Shown in pieces: positions 1 through 9,985 of a stretch of DNA of 64,000 nucleotides. A program made the position numbers and the translations under genes. The first letter of the stretch is position 1; every line of letters begins with the position of its first letter. Under the pieces are notes generated by a model. The model saw only the letters and a program-made list of their open reading frames with translations. It searched no databases and was not told where the DNA came from. Origin of the DNA: Plutella xylostella (lineage: Eukaryota; Arthropoda; Insecta; Lepidoptera; Plutellidae); contig NC_063994.1 in the NCBI RefSeq assembly GCF_932276165.1, positions 2,604,001 to 2,668,000 of the forward strand. The letters run 5' to 3'.

Positions 1-225
1 TGTCTGCATCTTGATAATTCGTCTAGAACGGATGCGCGCGCGCAACCGTCGATACAGTTTATTCACATTGCATTTCCAGCAGGTCCATCAATATTACTGA
101 AGAAGTTTGTGAGCATTACCTGTGGCGGGGCTTATTCTTGTTTGCTGTTTGAATTTGTAGTTTCATTGGATTTCTTGTTAAAGAAAATTGGTTGTTGCTT
201 ACTAGCTTTGATCTGTCTTAACTAG
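1..225 (+). other. Open frame at the window edge, possible partial exon
   Basis: Frame 1 is open from the first base to a TAG at about 223-225 (74 codons) without needing a start codon. The first 45 codons look more like coding sequence than the AT-rich tail. A possible acceptor (ttccag) lies near position 90. No family is recognised and no clear donor closes the frame, so this may be an exon running in from the left or simply chance. Confidence 0.2.
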
Positions 226-339
226 CCCTACCTTGGCCTTTAGTCAAAATGCAATACATCATCACAACCAGCACATAACCTCCCGCTGCCGTTATGGTTG
301 TCCCAAAGAGCGCCGCAATACTGCTCTCCTCCCAATAAG

Positions 340-446
340 TACACTCACGAGCAAAGAAAAAGTTCCACTTACAAAATGTCAATACCAAATGGCCCCAATT
401 TTTATATTGCTATTGTCACTGGAACTTTATCATTCTCGTTAGTGTA
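340..446. mobile_element. Small CACTC-type MITE, copy 1
   Basis: The ends are inverted repeats, reading TACACTCACGAG at the left and CTCGTTAGTGTA at the right. Inside them an AAAAAGTTCCA-like block faces TGGAACTTTAT. The flanking TA on each side is compatible with a 2-bp target duplication. The ends match those of the 3.65-kb element at 58176-61827, so this looks like an internally deleted derivative. It has no coding capacity. Confidence 0.65.
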
Positions 447-593
447 CAATACAAATATTGACTCCAACGGTACGTGTCGCAAGAATCGGCCGCTATTCTA
501 ATAGATGGAAAGCGTGCTTTCCTGCGCTGCGCCCGCGCCGACGTAACTGGCTCACACAGCTGCAACGTCCGCCGCTCTGGAGGGTCACTCTAG

Positions 594-870
594 ATGGAGA
601 ACAAACTAACGAACAAGAGTTGTCTAGCAGCCAGTAAGTTTAACACAACGAGAGCGCTCCGTAACTTCGTTTTTTCCCAATCTAGAGTGCCCTGAGCCTC
701 CGGATGTGGCGATTATATGCATGCTGGGCATTATTCCCGTCGTCGGTGTTGTTATAGTTTTCCAAAGGATGGAAAATGCGAGATGGAGGGTCAGGTTGGT
801 GCACAAGAGTAATAAGAAAAGAGAAGAAAAATTGGGCTTAAAAGGCTTTGAATCTTTCTATCATTCTTAA
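594..870 (+). CDS. Two-exon single-pass membrane microprotein (unrecognised)
   Basis: Exon 1 is 594-633 and starts at ATG 594 (13 codons plus one base). A GTAAGT donor opens a 52-bp intron that ends in a pyrimidine-rich cccaatctag acceptor. Exon 2 is 686-870 and ends in TAA. The phases agree (1 base plus 2 bases), giving a predicted 74-residue protein. It has a short polar N-terminus with two cysteines, one hydrophobic segment (VAIICMLGIIPVVGVVIVF, about residues 21-39), then a basic tail rich in Lys, Arg and Glu that ends in FESFYHS. This layout suggests a single-pass membrane protein with a charged tail. A candidate AATAAA lies at 1380-1385. Exon 2 is the convincing part; exon 1 could instead be replaced by coding exons further upstream, and the base at -3 of the ATG is not a purine. 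No family is recognised. Confidence 0.5.
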
Positions 871-2317
871 ATCTGCTCTTAAAGCACCATGGCCACAGGC
901 ACGCGGCTAATACACACTTAAAAAAAACTCTTTATTTCGGTAGGGACAATGACTGTACGAAATAGCAAATTTTATTTTACCTTAGTAAATTGGTAGGCAC
1001 TAGTACACATAATAGAAACTGCTGCTCCATAGTAATGAAATGAATCTCTATGTCAGATGCACCTCCTTACCATCAACCCTAGTACTCATACGTGGTTGCA
1101 GCAATGTCCACGTTTTTGTTGTAAACCTCTGCATCTCTAATAGGCCCGCAGTCAGACGATGTCGCAGACAATTGTAGTATTTATGTAACGCCGTGGGAAC
1201 AGCTTTCATCGTAATTCGTGCCATCGGGAGACTGCACACATCTTCGTATGTATGCGGGCCTAGTATTTTAAGTATTTCTTGGAAAGCTTTTCCGGATAAA
1301 TATTATTGACGAAAATACCTAATTCTGATTTAGTTTTTTTTCCTGTCAGTATATATGTTGTCAGTGCCAGCAAATCAGCAATAAACTTCTGAACATTTTA
1401 TGACTCTAGGTCGAAAGCCATTCAGACAATTGGAGGTGGCATGTATTTTATTTAATATCTTATTTAACACTCATTTTAATGCACTTACAAATTTTAATGT
1501 AATCTTTACATTAAAATTTGCTTTACTATGTACTTATTCTTATGAAATTGTAAAATAACTCATGCAATCTTCTCAGCACTATGATCGGTTGAATATACAC
1601 AGTAAAATTAAAAACGCAATATGCAAATCCGGTGTAACTGGTTTCTTACCTTCTGCACTAAACCTCCAGTCCCTAAAAGTAAAACAGGTTCTTAATCTCA
1701 ACAAATAGAAAGGCTGTGACAAACAATCGATGACAGAGCTATTACATATTAATAATTATAATACCTATTACAAAGTGTTACAGTTACTTCAGTTACATAA
1801 TTGTTAATTAAGAGATTAGACCCAGATTAACATTGTTTTATATAGAGTTTATAGTTAGTAGTGGACAAAAAGGCTTATCCAAAACAAAACTGTTATAAAT
1901 TTCCCATTTATTGTGTTTTCACAGATGTACGGAGTAACAGTAATGATGTTTAACTGTGCTAGTTCTGTTCAGTTGCGATATCATTTTTGCCACACTATTG
2001 TACATTTTTCTACATAACAAATATGTCTTCTGAACGCTATTTCACCAGAACAATACCGTTCTTCTATCAAATTGATGTGTTGTAAAACAAGACACCTCAT
2101 TCTCATTAAGTATAATTTAAGTGTGATTCTTTCGCTTTGTCTATTTTTGTTTGGATCTACAGGTTGTACCTGAACAGTCTTTTAGGTTGATGATTATGAA
2201 GATGGAAAATGTAACAGAAAATCTTGTTTATTTCATTGCAGTTTTTGGTTTGAAAGAAAATAAAATCCTTACAACTTTCAGACTTCTCTATATGATAAAT
2301 TATCTGCGGGTTTTGAT
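871..2317. other. AT-rich intergenic sequence
   Basis: Presumed 3' untranslated sequence of the small gene ending at 870, up to about 1400, followed by AT-rich DNA without a convincing exon. A frame from 2160 to about 2330 follows a ctacag acceptor but is low-complexity and not believed. Confidence 0.5.
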
Positions 2318-2582
2318 AATAATAATAATAATAATAATATGTGGGGACATCTCACACACGGCCATCCGACCTCAAGCTAGGTAGAACCTGTGTTATGGGT
2401 GTCGGACAGCTGATATATCTACACAAATACATAGATAGATAGATACTAAATATAAATATCAACACCCAAGACCCGAGAACAAATATCTGTGTTTAAACAA
2501 ATATCTGCCCCAGCCGGGAATCGAACCCGGGACCTTCGGCTCAGTAGTCAGGGTCACTAACCACTGCGCCATTCGGTCGTCA
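2318..2582 (-). mobile_element. tRNA-derived SINE, copy 1 (full length)
   Basis: Read on the - strand, the head is tRNA-like. An A box (TGGCGCAGTGG, complement of 2561-2571) is followed by a B box (GGTTCGATTCC, complement of 2517-2527). A body of about 200 bp follows and ends in ctcacacac and ggacatctc motifs (as seen on +) and an ATT-type repeat tail at 2318-2340. Copies 2-4 at 26029, 32431 and 35862 share this structure and orientation. It belongs to the RNA polymerase III transcribed, LINE-mobilised class. Confidence 0.85.
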
Positions 2583-4134
2583 TGATGTGATGATTGGATG
2601 ATGTTAAGATTGACAAAAAGGATGGTACAAACACCCATAACCAATTTTTATTTTAAATGTATTTCTATTAATTTATGATATTTCTATTGTTAACTAAACA
2701 ACCTACATATATCATAGATTCTGTATTCTGTCCTGACTGAACATGACTTTCTGTGGCTATGTTATGCTTGCTTCTTCGTTCAATTAAAATGATTGACAAA
2801 ACTATTGTTTTTCTACGACACTAGTTTCATCCGCGCCGTTGTGAGTGAAAAGTCTTGTGTTCTCACAAATGCAATAAATTGTGTTAACTACCCTTTGTCT
2901 GCGCAGACGTCCGTAAATTCACCGAATGTATTAAGTACTTTCAATTTATATTGATTGTATTCAGTTGAACTTTCTTTGGTTTTTAGATTCCTGTGCCTCA
3001 AAAGGTAAAAACGGAACTAATTTATTCACAACAGGTAATTAAAGGCAGACATTAGTTTGAAATGGCGATGAAAGTGACAAAGAAGTCTATAAATACACAG
3101 AGAATCCATATAATTTGTATAAAAAAATCCTTGTAGTGTTCTTTGATTATTTATTAATAATTCAATAGTAACAAGTCTAGTTTTACTCCTATTTGTTACA
3201 CGTTAGTTATGAACGTCCCAGCGGTTACATGGCAATGTTGCTAGCTAAGATGTTACTTTGTTCAATCAATTATTATGCTCTAATGAAGACTGTATGTACG
3301 ACTAATTAAACTTTTGATTATGGATGTCTGTTAGCCGAGCAATTAAAAATAATAACTCCTAGGTGTTGATTTAGAATTGCATATGACTTGACTGATAATT
3401 GCTGGACCATCATGTTTTAAACATGGCACTTTAAAATGTATCATTGTAACATAAGCTAACCTAAGTTAAACGTAAGGATTAACAGATTTAGATTCGAACC
3501 ATACATAACATATGGATGCAGTATATTATTCAACCAGATTTTTAATCTATAGGTACCTTCGGATTACGACGCCACAGACAAACACAGTTATAAAAAAATA
3601 TAACATGACTTATCTTCTTCTTCTAAAAAATTATAAAATGACTTATCTTCTTCTTCATCATCTACATGCTTATTTATGTAAAATACTTAATTATTTTACA
3701 ATATTGTGCTTAATTATATGTTCTTTTGATTACAGGTAAGCCTCTTTTGCTCAGCTGTACCTAGCGGTTTCGCAAATGTGAGTACAACTAGATACACTGA
3801 CATTGTAGTTTTCCTTTAGCTTTTAATAATACAGGATACGTCTTGTCGTTATGTTATTAACAAGTCAAAGTACAATCAGCTGTTGACATCCTACATCGAA
3901 GACATGCAAATCTTACGTAGTTATTACAAGAAACAACGTTTTTTTCGCTCCGTATGCAAATAAGTATACTTTGTAGTAAATGAATCCTCACTTCGCGATG
4001 AACATTTGATTACAGTTGGAACAAAATTAGAATGCCACGGGCAAAATAGGAACTACACTTGTCATCTCGCTCATACATACCGATAAAGGATTTGATGCTA
4101 GGCATCTATCTCTTTCCTCTTTGCTCCTTTGCAG
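2583..4134 (+). other. AT-rich DNA with possible micro-exons
   Basis: No strong gene. An 18-bp segment (2987-3004, reading IPVPQK) sits between a very good tttttag acceptor and an AAG|GTAAAA donor. A 42-bp segment (3737-3778) sits between attacag and AAT|GTGAGT. At 3731-3742 the acceptor is fused directly to GTAAGC, the shape of a recursive-splicing site. These are hints only. Confidence 0.25.
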
Positions 4135-4218
4135 CGTTTGAGAAGCTGAAGAATACCTTTTGCTCCTGCCTATCCTGGCTCCCTTGTGACAAAATACAGA
4201 AATATGTGAATAAAAAAC
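4135..4218 (+). CDS. Candidate internal exon, cysteine-rich (unrecognised)
   Basis: The 84-bp segment is bounded by a long pyrimidine tract ending in tttgcag and by a strong AAC|GTGAGT donor. Only one frame is open (2 bases, 27 codons, 1 base). It reads FEKLKNTFCSCLSWL and then PCDKIQKYVNKK, with three cysteines in the middle and basic ends. The length is a multiple of three, so it could be included or skipped without breaking a frame. The neighbouring exons were not found with confidence. The next + strand candidates with a matching entry phase start at 15333 and 18830. I do not recognise the protein. Confidence 0.4.
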
Positions 4219-5194
4219 GTGAGTCTCAAAATCTCAGACTTTGTTCTAGAACCAATTTTAACTAGATAGTAGGTTTTAAAATACTTTAATATACTTATAT
4301 TTTGTTGAAATCTCGATCGTCATATCTTACATGATCAAATTGTTTTATATGTCGGTATTTGTAGTCAAATATTGCCGCGGGCTTAACTTGTCAATCCAGT
4401 TACAAGTTATGTATCATTCATTACGTCTGGGCACTGATTAATTTTATTGCAGCCAAGCACGGTCACATCACGTCCAATATTACACGAACTAGTTATTGTT
4501 TGTATAATCTGATCAAAACGCGTTAAACTGGATCAAGCTGGCACACTAGCGCCACCATATAGAATTGTCACTGTGGTGACTTTTAACAAATTGTAACAGC
4601 CATTTAGTAAAGTGTAAACAATGGCTTTGTCATGCTTAATTATCTGGTGTAGCCGTGGATTTTCACACAAGTTAAACGTCACACTTTGACGGTAGTAGAT
4701 TTTTCAAGTTTCCATACCAATAATTCATGGGCTGGGTTAGTCGTTAATCTTTACATTATATTTTTATTGGTGCATACCATAAAATACGTGTGCACGACAA
4801 AAAATTAAAATAATCATACCTACAGTCACAAATATGATAAAATACCATTATTTTGAAAACAGACTCGGTCATAAAAAGTTTTAATTTTTTTTCATAATAC
4901 ATATATGAAAATTTTCATGTTCCGTTGTATTCAAAACAATATCTATCAACTTTATAATTGACTTCCAGAAGTTTGCGTGTCATCTAACGGAAATTGTACA
5001 TAACTAGGATAATAATGATGATAAAAACAAGGTGTTTACTTATACTTATACAATAGCTGTCACATGTTTTTGCCCTAGGTCAGGATTGTATGTATATTTT
5101 GCCTGCAACGTGCCACTACACTAATCATCTTTGATTATATGACTATCGCGATGCGATCATCTCAAGTTACTGGCATTGGCAAAGCGAACTTGAC
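4219..5194. other. AT-rich sequence, nothing recognised
   Basis: No reading frame, RNA gene or terminal-repeat structure stands out here. Confidence 0.5.
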
Positions 5195-5348
5195 TAAGGG
5201 CCAGTTTTTGATCCCTAGTTAACTCAACCATTGGTCAAAAATGGCTACCATTAGTTAAAAACCAACGAAATTCGTATGCAGATGTCATGCTTGACACATG
5301 ATTTGACTAATGGTTAAAGTTGACCACGGATCAAAAAACTGGGCCTTA
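5195..5348. mobile_element. MITE with TAAGGGCCAG ends
   Basis: A non-coding element of about 154 bp. The left end TAAGGGCCAGTTTTTGATC is the near-perfect inverse of the right end, and the similarity continues inward (tagttaactcaaccattgg versus the inverse of taatggttaaagttgacc). The subfamily is uncertain; GGGCC ends recall PIF/Harbinger MITEs. Confidence 0.7.
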
Positions 5349-7410
5349 GGTACATGGCACACTGACAAGACGTTAAATAAAAATGACTTTGATATTTTTA
5401 TTAAAAAAAAAACACAGAAACGACGCTTATTTTTAATGGAATGGATAGATTTTTCGAAAAATCATCGTTTTGCGTCTTTATTACGATTGTGTAAATTTCT
5501 ATGTAATTTTCAAGCCATTTGTGATTATAATACTCTGTTTTGTAAAAATTATAATAGATGAATAGAACAAATACGATCCTTGTGTAGATTGCATCCGCAG
5601 GATTACTTTTTTCATAACAAAGAATTCAACGCGGTGCCTAAACTTTTTTAATGTCAGCCGTGCCTTTAAAATATCTTCAAAGATTTTTGATGAAAATTAT
5701 ATTGCAGCAGCTGCTATTTCTATTGACATTTTCCATGATTCTGTAGGTCTGCCCTGTTGCATTTTTGTTTTTAATATTTAAAAAAACTAACAGTAAGACT
5801 TTGCCCTTGCAACCATGTTAAACGTTTCTTCGCGACCACTGTAAGTGCGACTTAAGATATTTTCTCACCCATTAGTGGCTTAATTACTCACCATGATATC
5901 CTATTAGCCTAGGTCGTCTGAAACTTCAGCGCTTCTAGGAACTAGAATTAGCAATCCAATGCAATTGTAGTAGGTTCATTCCTTGAAATACTAAGTATAG
6001 AAAATACTTCTATAATGGTGGAAATTCTTGTACAAGATTGAGTATAGCAAATATACATATAGCAAAAATAAATTTGGAAACACAGATATTAAATGCAGTA
6101 AATCATCTTGCTACCTATTTTTATTGGGTAGACTCTAAGTATGATTACAGTAAAACACCAATTAAAATCTTTCTCCAATTTTCTTTGTTTCTTTTATAAG
6201 TGAGTGGGAAATTCTTACTTAATTAAAACAAATATTAGGATCAATAGGTTGTAAGACACAACATTTATCTTGTCAATTTCTTTGTCGTGTCTCGTCGTTA
6301 TACTAAACTCAGACACGCAGTTCTCATGGGTGGCTTCATTATCGTTTCAATTCCGAAAGGTAATACGTATAATTACGTGTGTCGGTATAGTTGGTAAAGT
6401 GGCATCTTCACAGTGGTATTGTGTTGTTGAAGTATCGTTATTAACATTTGAGCTGCCATCGGTTAAATTTCTTGCCTACTACAGATATTTCGCTGAAAAA
6501 GATCGAAACCAGAATATATAAGTAATACTTACGCCCAGCGAGTTTTAACTTAGTAAATGGCATCATTGTTCTTTGGTAAAGTTTAAAAACTCTGAAAACA
6601 CGTGAAAGTCATTACCCATAACACAATTAAGTACATACTTAATGGAAATTTTGTAATCGCTCACCAAAACCCGTTTTTGAGTTCAGTCACACCACGTCCA
6701 CAGTTAATAATACCTATTAATGAAACAAAAAATACACACTTTGTTTTTGTTACTTTCAGAATAACCGTAAGCTTTTCTGTTATCATACTATCGTAATATT
6801 CGATATGCGTCCATACGTACAATTTGCATTAACTGTATGCAGAATTCCGTGTAAAACCCTTACTTTGTGTCTGCGCATACCGTTAAACAAGAGACAATTC
6901 TACTAATTCCACACACAGACCACGTCCCCTAATTTACCTAAAGCATTCCTTCGCGTTTGTAAGTCGAATGGCTAATTAATTCGTAACGGGGACCGAAAGA
7001 CCACAGTCATTGTTGGCGCGTTGCGAAATTATTACTTGGGCCTGGGCAGGGCCGTACGAGATAATGATTTGAATATGAAATTGCTCTAGGTAAAGCTTGC
7101 AGAGAATTTGAAACGCTCGTTTTAAAGTTATAGGCTTGATTATTGACTACGGACAGTTATCATTTCAGCGATAGCCCAAAATAATAAAAATAGTAGAGCA
7201 TTCACAAATTCACTGCCAATAGGGAGTTTTCTAGCAGCTTATACAAAACATATTTAGATGGCGTTAGCCAAAGGTCTAAGAATTCATGGTCCTCGAGTCA
7301 GCTGGTAGTTTGACTACTACTATTAAGGATTAGATCTATCTAGGTAGGAGGAGATAAGTTTTTGTTTTAAATCTAATGAAGAGTTAGTAATATATTATTA
7401 TGGAATCAGC
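5349..7410. other. AT-rich intergenic sequence
   Basis: Short frames only (for example 6270-6521) with no splice context or composition to support them. Nothing else recognised. Confidence 0.5.
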
Positions 7411-7536
7411 ATGTCCTGCGAGAGCAGTGATAATGTGTTGGCATGTGTCGCCGGCGGTATTGCCACACTGACGGGGTTGCAGGCGGCACCGGCGCGGCGC
7501 AGTCGTGACCGCCGGCCCGAGCTAGACCCCTTCTAG
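7411..7536 (+). other. GC-rich island with a 41-codon frame
   Basis: A patch of about 110 bp is far more GC-rich than its surroundings. ATG at 7411 opens a 41-codon frame ending in TAG at 7534-7536; it starts MSCESSDN and ends RRPELDPF. This could be a short peptide, a piece of an untranslated first exon, or a CpG-rich regulatory island. No family is recognised. Confidence 0.25.
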
Positions 7537-7930
7537 TAATAGCTAGACGATGCTACACTTGAAATTACAATAACAATGTTGAGGATATGAAATTATTATT
7601 AGAAATTAAACAAGTAAGTTACACGAAATGTACAGTTCACGTTATTCAGTGTAGTTTTTGTTAGCATTACAAAAGAATAGCTGTTGAATTTATGATTGTA
7701 AAAACGACCGATTGTAAAAACGGGGCAAGATAGTCTAATGTTATACCAGGTTTATTTGTGACCGACACAGTTGTAGTTAAACCTCAGACAATGATGATTA
7801 AGTTCAGACATTACATCTAACATGCTGGCCATTTCAATTTTCAATCGATACAATTTGATATGGATGGTAATAGCTATACTACAATGTATTGCCGTTTTTA
7901 TTTGGCTTTTGATAGACCTAGCTGCATGTT

Positions 7931-9985
7931 AAAAAAAAAAAAAAAAAAAAAAATTAAATCGTTTATTCATTTTCAAACAAGACATATACATTTATGCATA
8001 ACACCCCAAACAATACAATTGTTTCTCGGGGTAGTACACTCTAATTAGCTAGGTATTTTTATAAACACTTAAAGTAGGTATAAATACAATTAAATTATAT
8101 GAAACATGCAGCAAGTTATGTACTATAGTTTATGCAATCCCAATAAAAAACACAAGTTGAAGGTAACAATAATTGAGTCTTATTACATTTATTACAAAAG
8201 CTATCGGTAAGCAACTACTAAATAACAGTATGATCATTAAGGCGTAGATTACAAGTGTTCAAGGAAATGTTTTTTAAGTGCCCTGTTTCTAGAACAGACT
8301 TTATGTCGTAGTACACTCTTCGTTGAATCAGACATACTATTGAATATCTTAGGAACTAAATATTCTTTTGTTCTTTTACCATAATTATTATTAACTTTCG
8401 GTACAAATAGTTTACCCTTACTCATCCGTCTGGTTTTAACTTTACTATTTAATAAGATCTTGTATCTATTATCCCAATATTCTTCCTTGGCTATCTCCAA
8501 TAGGTATTTCTTATCAACCGGAATTACGTTACATTTTTTAAATAGTCCCTCGTAATTGTCCTTATACTGTTGTTTAACTTTTTTATCAACTAAAATTTTT
8601 AAGAATCGTATTTGAAGTTGTTTTATTTTATTAATATAAGTTTTAAAAGAACCCCCGTAAGTTATGATACCATATGATATTAGTGAGTCTACTAGTGCAA
8701 AATAGAGGCAATACAGGACAGATCTAGATACACAGTATTTTAATTGATGAAACTTTCTTAATAATATCCTTAATTTACCTACAAGCAAGCTTATATGTTT
8801 TTTCCAGCTAAATTTACAATCCACAATTATACCCAGGTACTTACATTCGTTAACCTGTTCAATAGGCTTACAAGTACAATATACATTATTATGAAGACAA
8901 TTATAGCTATGACCTTTAACAACTAGTCCATTACATTGATTCTTAAAACTTGACGAGATGCACATAATATTTGTCTTTTTAACATTCAGAATAATACCGT
9001 TATCGTGAGCCCATCGTGTAATATTATCGAAATCCTGCTGTAAACATTGTTGTATTATATTTAAATCTTTATGGCCATACATGAGACAAGTATCATCAGC
9101 GAACATATAAATGTTACAATGTTTTACAACTTTAGGCATACTATTTACATGCATTATATAACAGGTCGGCCCGGTCACTGACCCGGTTGCTACCCCGTAC
9201 TTGACATTTTCGCACTTCCCAGTGTGGGCATTTACTTTTACTGTTAATTTTCTGTAACTCAGATATTGCCTAAACCAGTCGTTTAATCCTCCTCTAATAC
9301 CACAGTTCTCCATAGACTTCAGGAGGACCTCATGATCAAGTGTATCAAAGGCCTTCCTGAAGTCAATGAAAATGACCCCCACCTTGTTTTTAATATTTAA
9401 ATGATTATTTACGTCATTAGCAAATCGTGATAACAGAGTTGAAGTACTTTTCCCTTTTTGAAACCCACACTGTGATGGTGAGATGACGTCATGCTTTGTT
9501 AGGAAATGCATAATTTGACCTGTAATTGCTTTTTCTACAATTTTATTAATACATGAAAGAATTGCGATGGGACGGTAATTAGTGGTTTCACTATAGCTTC
9601 CATTTTTGTATATTGGGCGAATTATTGAAAGTTTAAGATTCTCATGATATTTAGACTGTTCAACAAAGAGATTAATCATCTTGGCTATGACTGGGCTAAT
9701 TTCTAATTTAATTTCTTTTAGATCACATATTCTTATCTGATCAAAGCCAGGTGACATGTTGTTTTCAAGTTGGTCGATAATTTTTTCGATTTGTGATGGA
9801 GTGACCTTGATAAATCGTATGGAGGCATTAATTACTTTAGTATAATCATCCCTCTTTAGCAACTCTGAGTTACAAGTATGTTGAGATTTAAGTAGTAAGA
9901 CTTCATTTGCAAAAGTTTGGGCAAAGTTTAATGTAAAACCGCCTATTACTGAACCTGTATGTTGAGCTAAGCTGCTCTGTCAACT
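7931..9985 (-). mobile_element. 5'-truncated CR1/Jockey-type LINE
   Basis: The element contains the reverse transcriptase frame at 8249-9862, an AT-rich 3' untranslated region and, at its 3' end on the - strand, the sequence aataaacgattta followed by a run of about 23 T. The same aataaacgattt end with CATTT repeats occurs at 44190. The frame stays open upstream of 9862 to a stop near 9985, but no endonuclease domain is present, so the 5' half is missing. Confidence 0.8.
8249..9862 (-). CDS. LINE reverse transcriptase (CR1/Jockey-type), N-terminally truncated
   Basis: The frame encodes 537 residues of a non-LTR retrotransposon ORF2 protein, which would copy element RNA into DNA at a chromosomal nick. 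Reverse transcriptase blocks are visible in order: NNMSPGFDQI and SIIRPIYKNG, NYRPIAILSCINKIVEK, QCGFQKGKSTSTLL, motif A FIDFRKAFDTLDH, motif B, motif C YMFADDT, and NVKKTNIMC. The catalytic aspartates of motifs A and C are kept. Motif B reads GVATGSVTGP where the family usually has GVPQGS-LGP, so the protein may be impaired. The given start is TTG and not a real initiator: the frame continues upstream to about 9985. No apurinic endonuclease domain is present in the window, so this copy is not autonomous. Confidence 0.85.
   Translation of the reverse strand: MLKRDDYTKVINASIRFIKVTPSQIEKIIDQLENNMSPGFDQIRICDLKEIKLEISPVIAKMINLFVEQSKYHENLKLSIIRPIYKNGSYSETTNYRPIAILSCINKIVEKAITGQIMHFLTKHDVISPSQCGFQKGKSTSTLLSRFANDVNNHLNIKNKVGVIFIDFRKAFDTLDHEVLLKSMENCGIRGGLNDWFRQYLSYRKLTVKVNAHTGKCENVKYGVATGSVTGPTCYIMHVNSMPKVVKHCNIYMFADDTCLMYGHKDLNIIQQCLQQDFDNITRWAHDNGIILNVKKTNIMCISSSFKNQCNGLVVKGHSYNCLHNNVYCTCKPIEQVNECKYLGIIVDCKFSWKKHISLLVGKLRILLRKFHQLKYCVSRSVLYCLYFALVDSLISYGIITYGGSFKTYINKIKQLQIRFLKILVDKKVKQQYKDNYEGLFKKCNVIPVDKKYLLEIAKEEYWDNRYKILLNSKVKTRRMSKGKLFVPKVNNNYGKRTKEYLVPKIFNSMSDSTKSVLRHKVCSRNRALKKHFLEHL

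Noticed and set aside
624..806. - strand frame of 60 codons over the small membrane-protein gene
   Set aside because: It is the shadow of the + strand exon 686-870, which has splice sites and a transmembrane pattern.
2501..2580. Functional tRNA gene (A and B boxes present)
   Set aside because: The same block recurs with a 200-bp body and a repeat tail in four places, so it is the head of a SINE.
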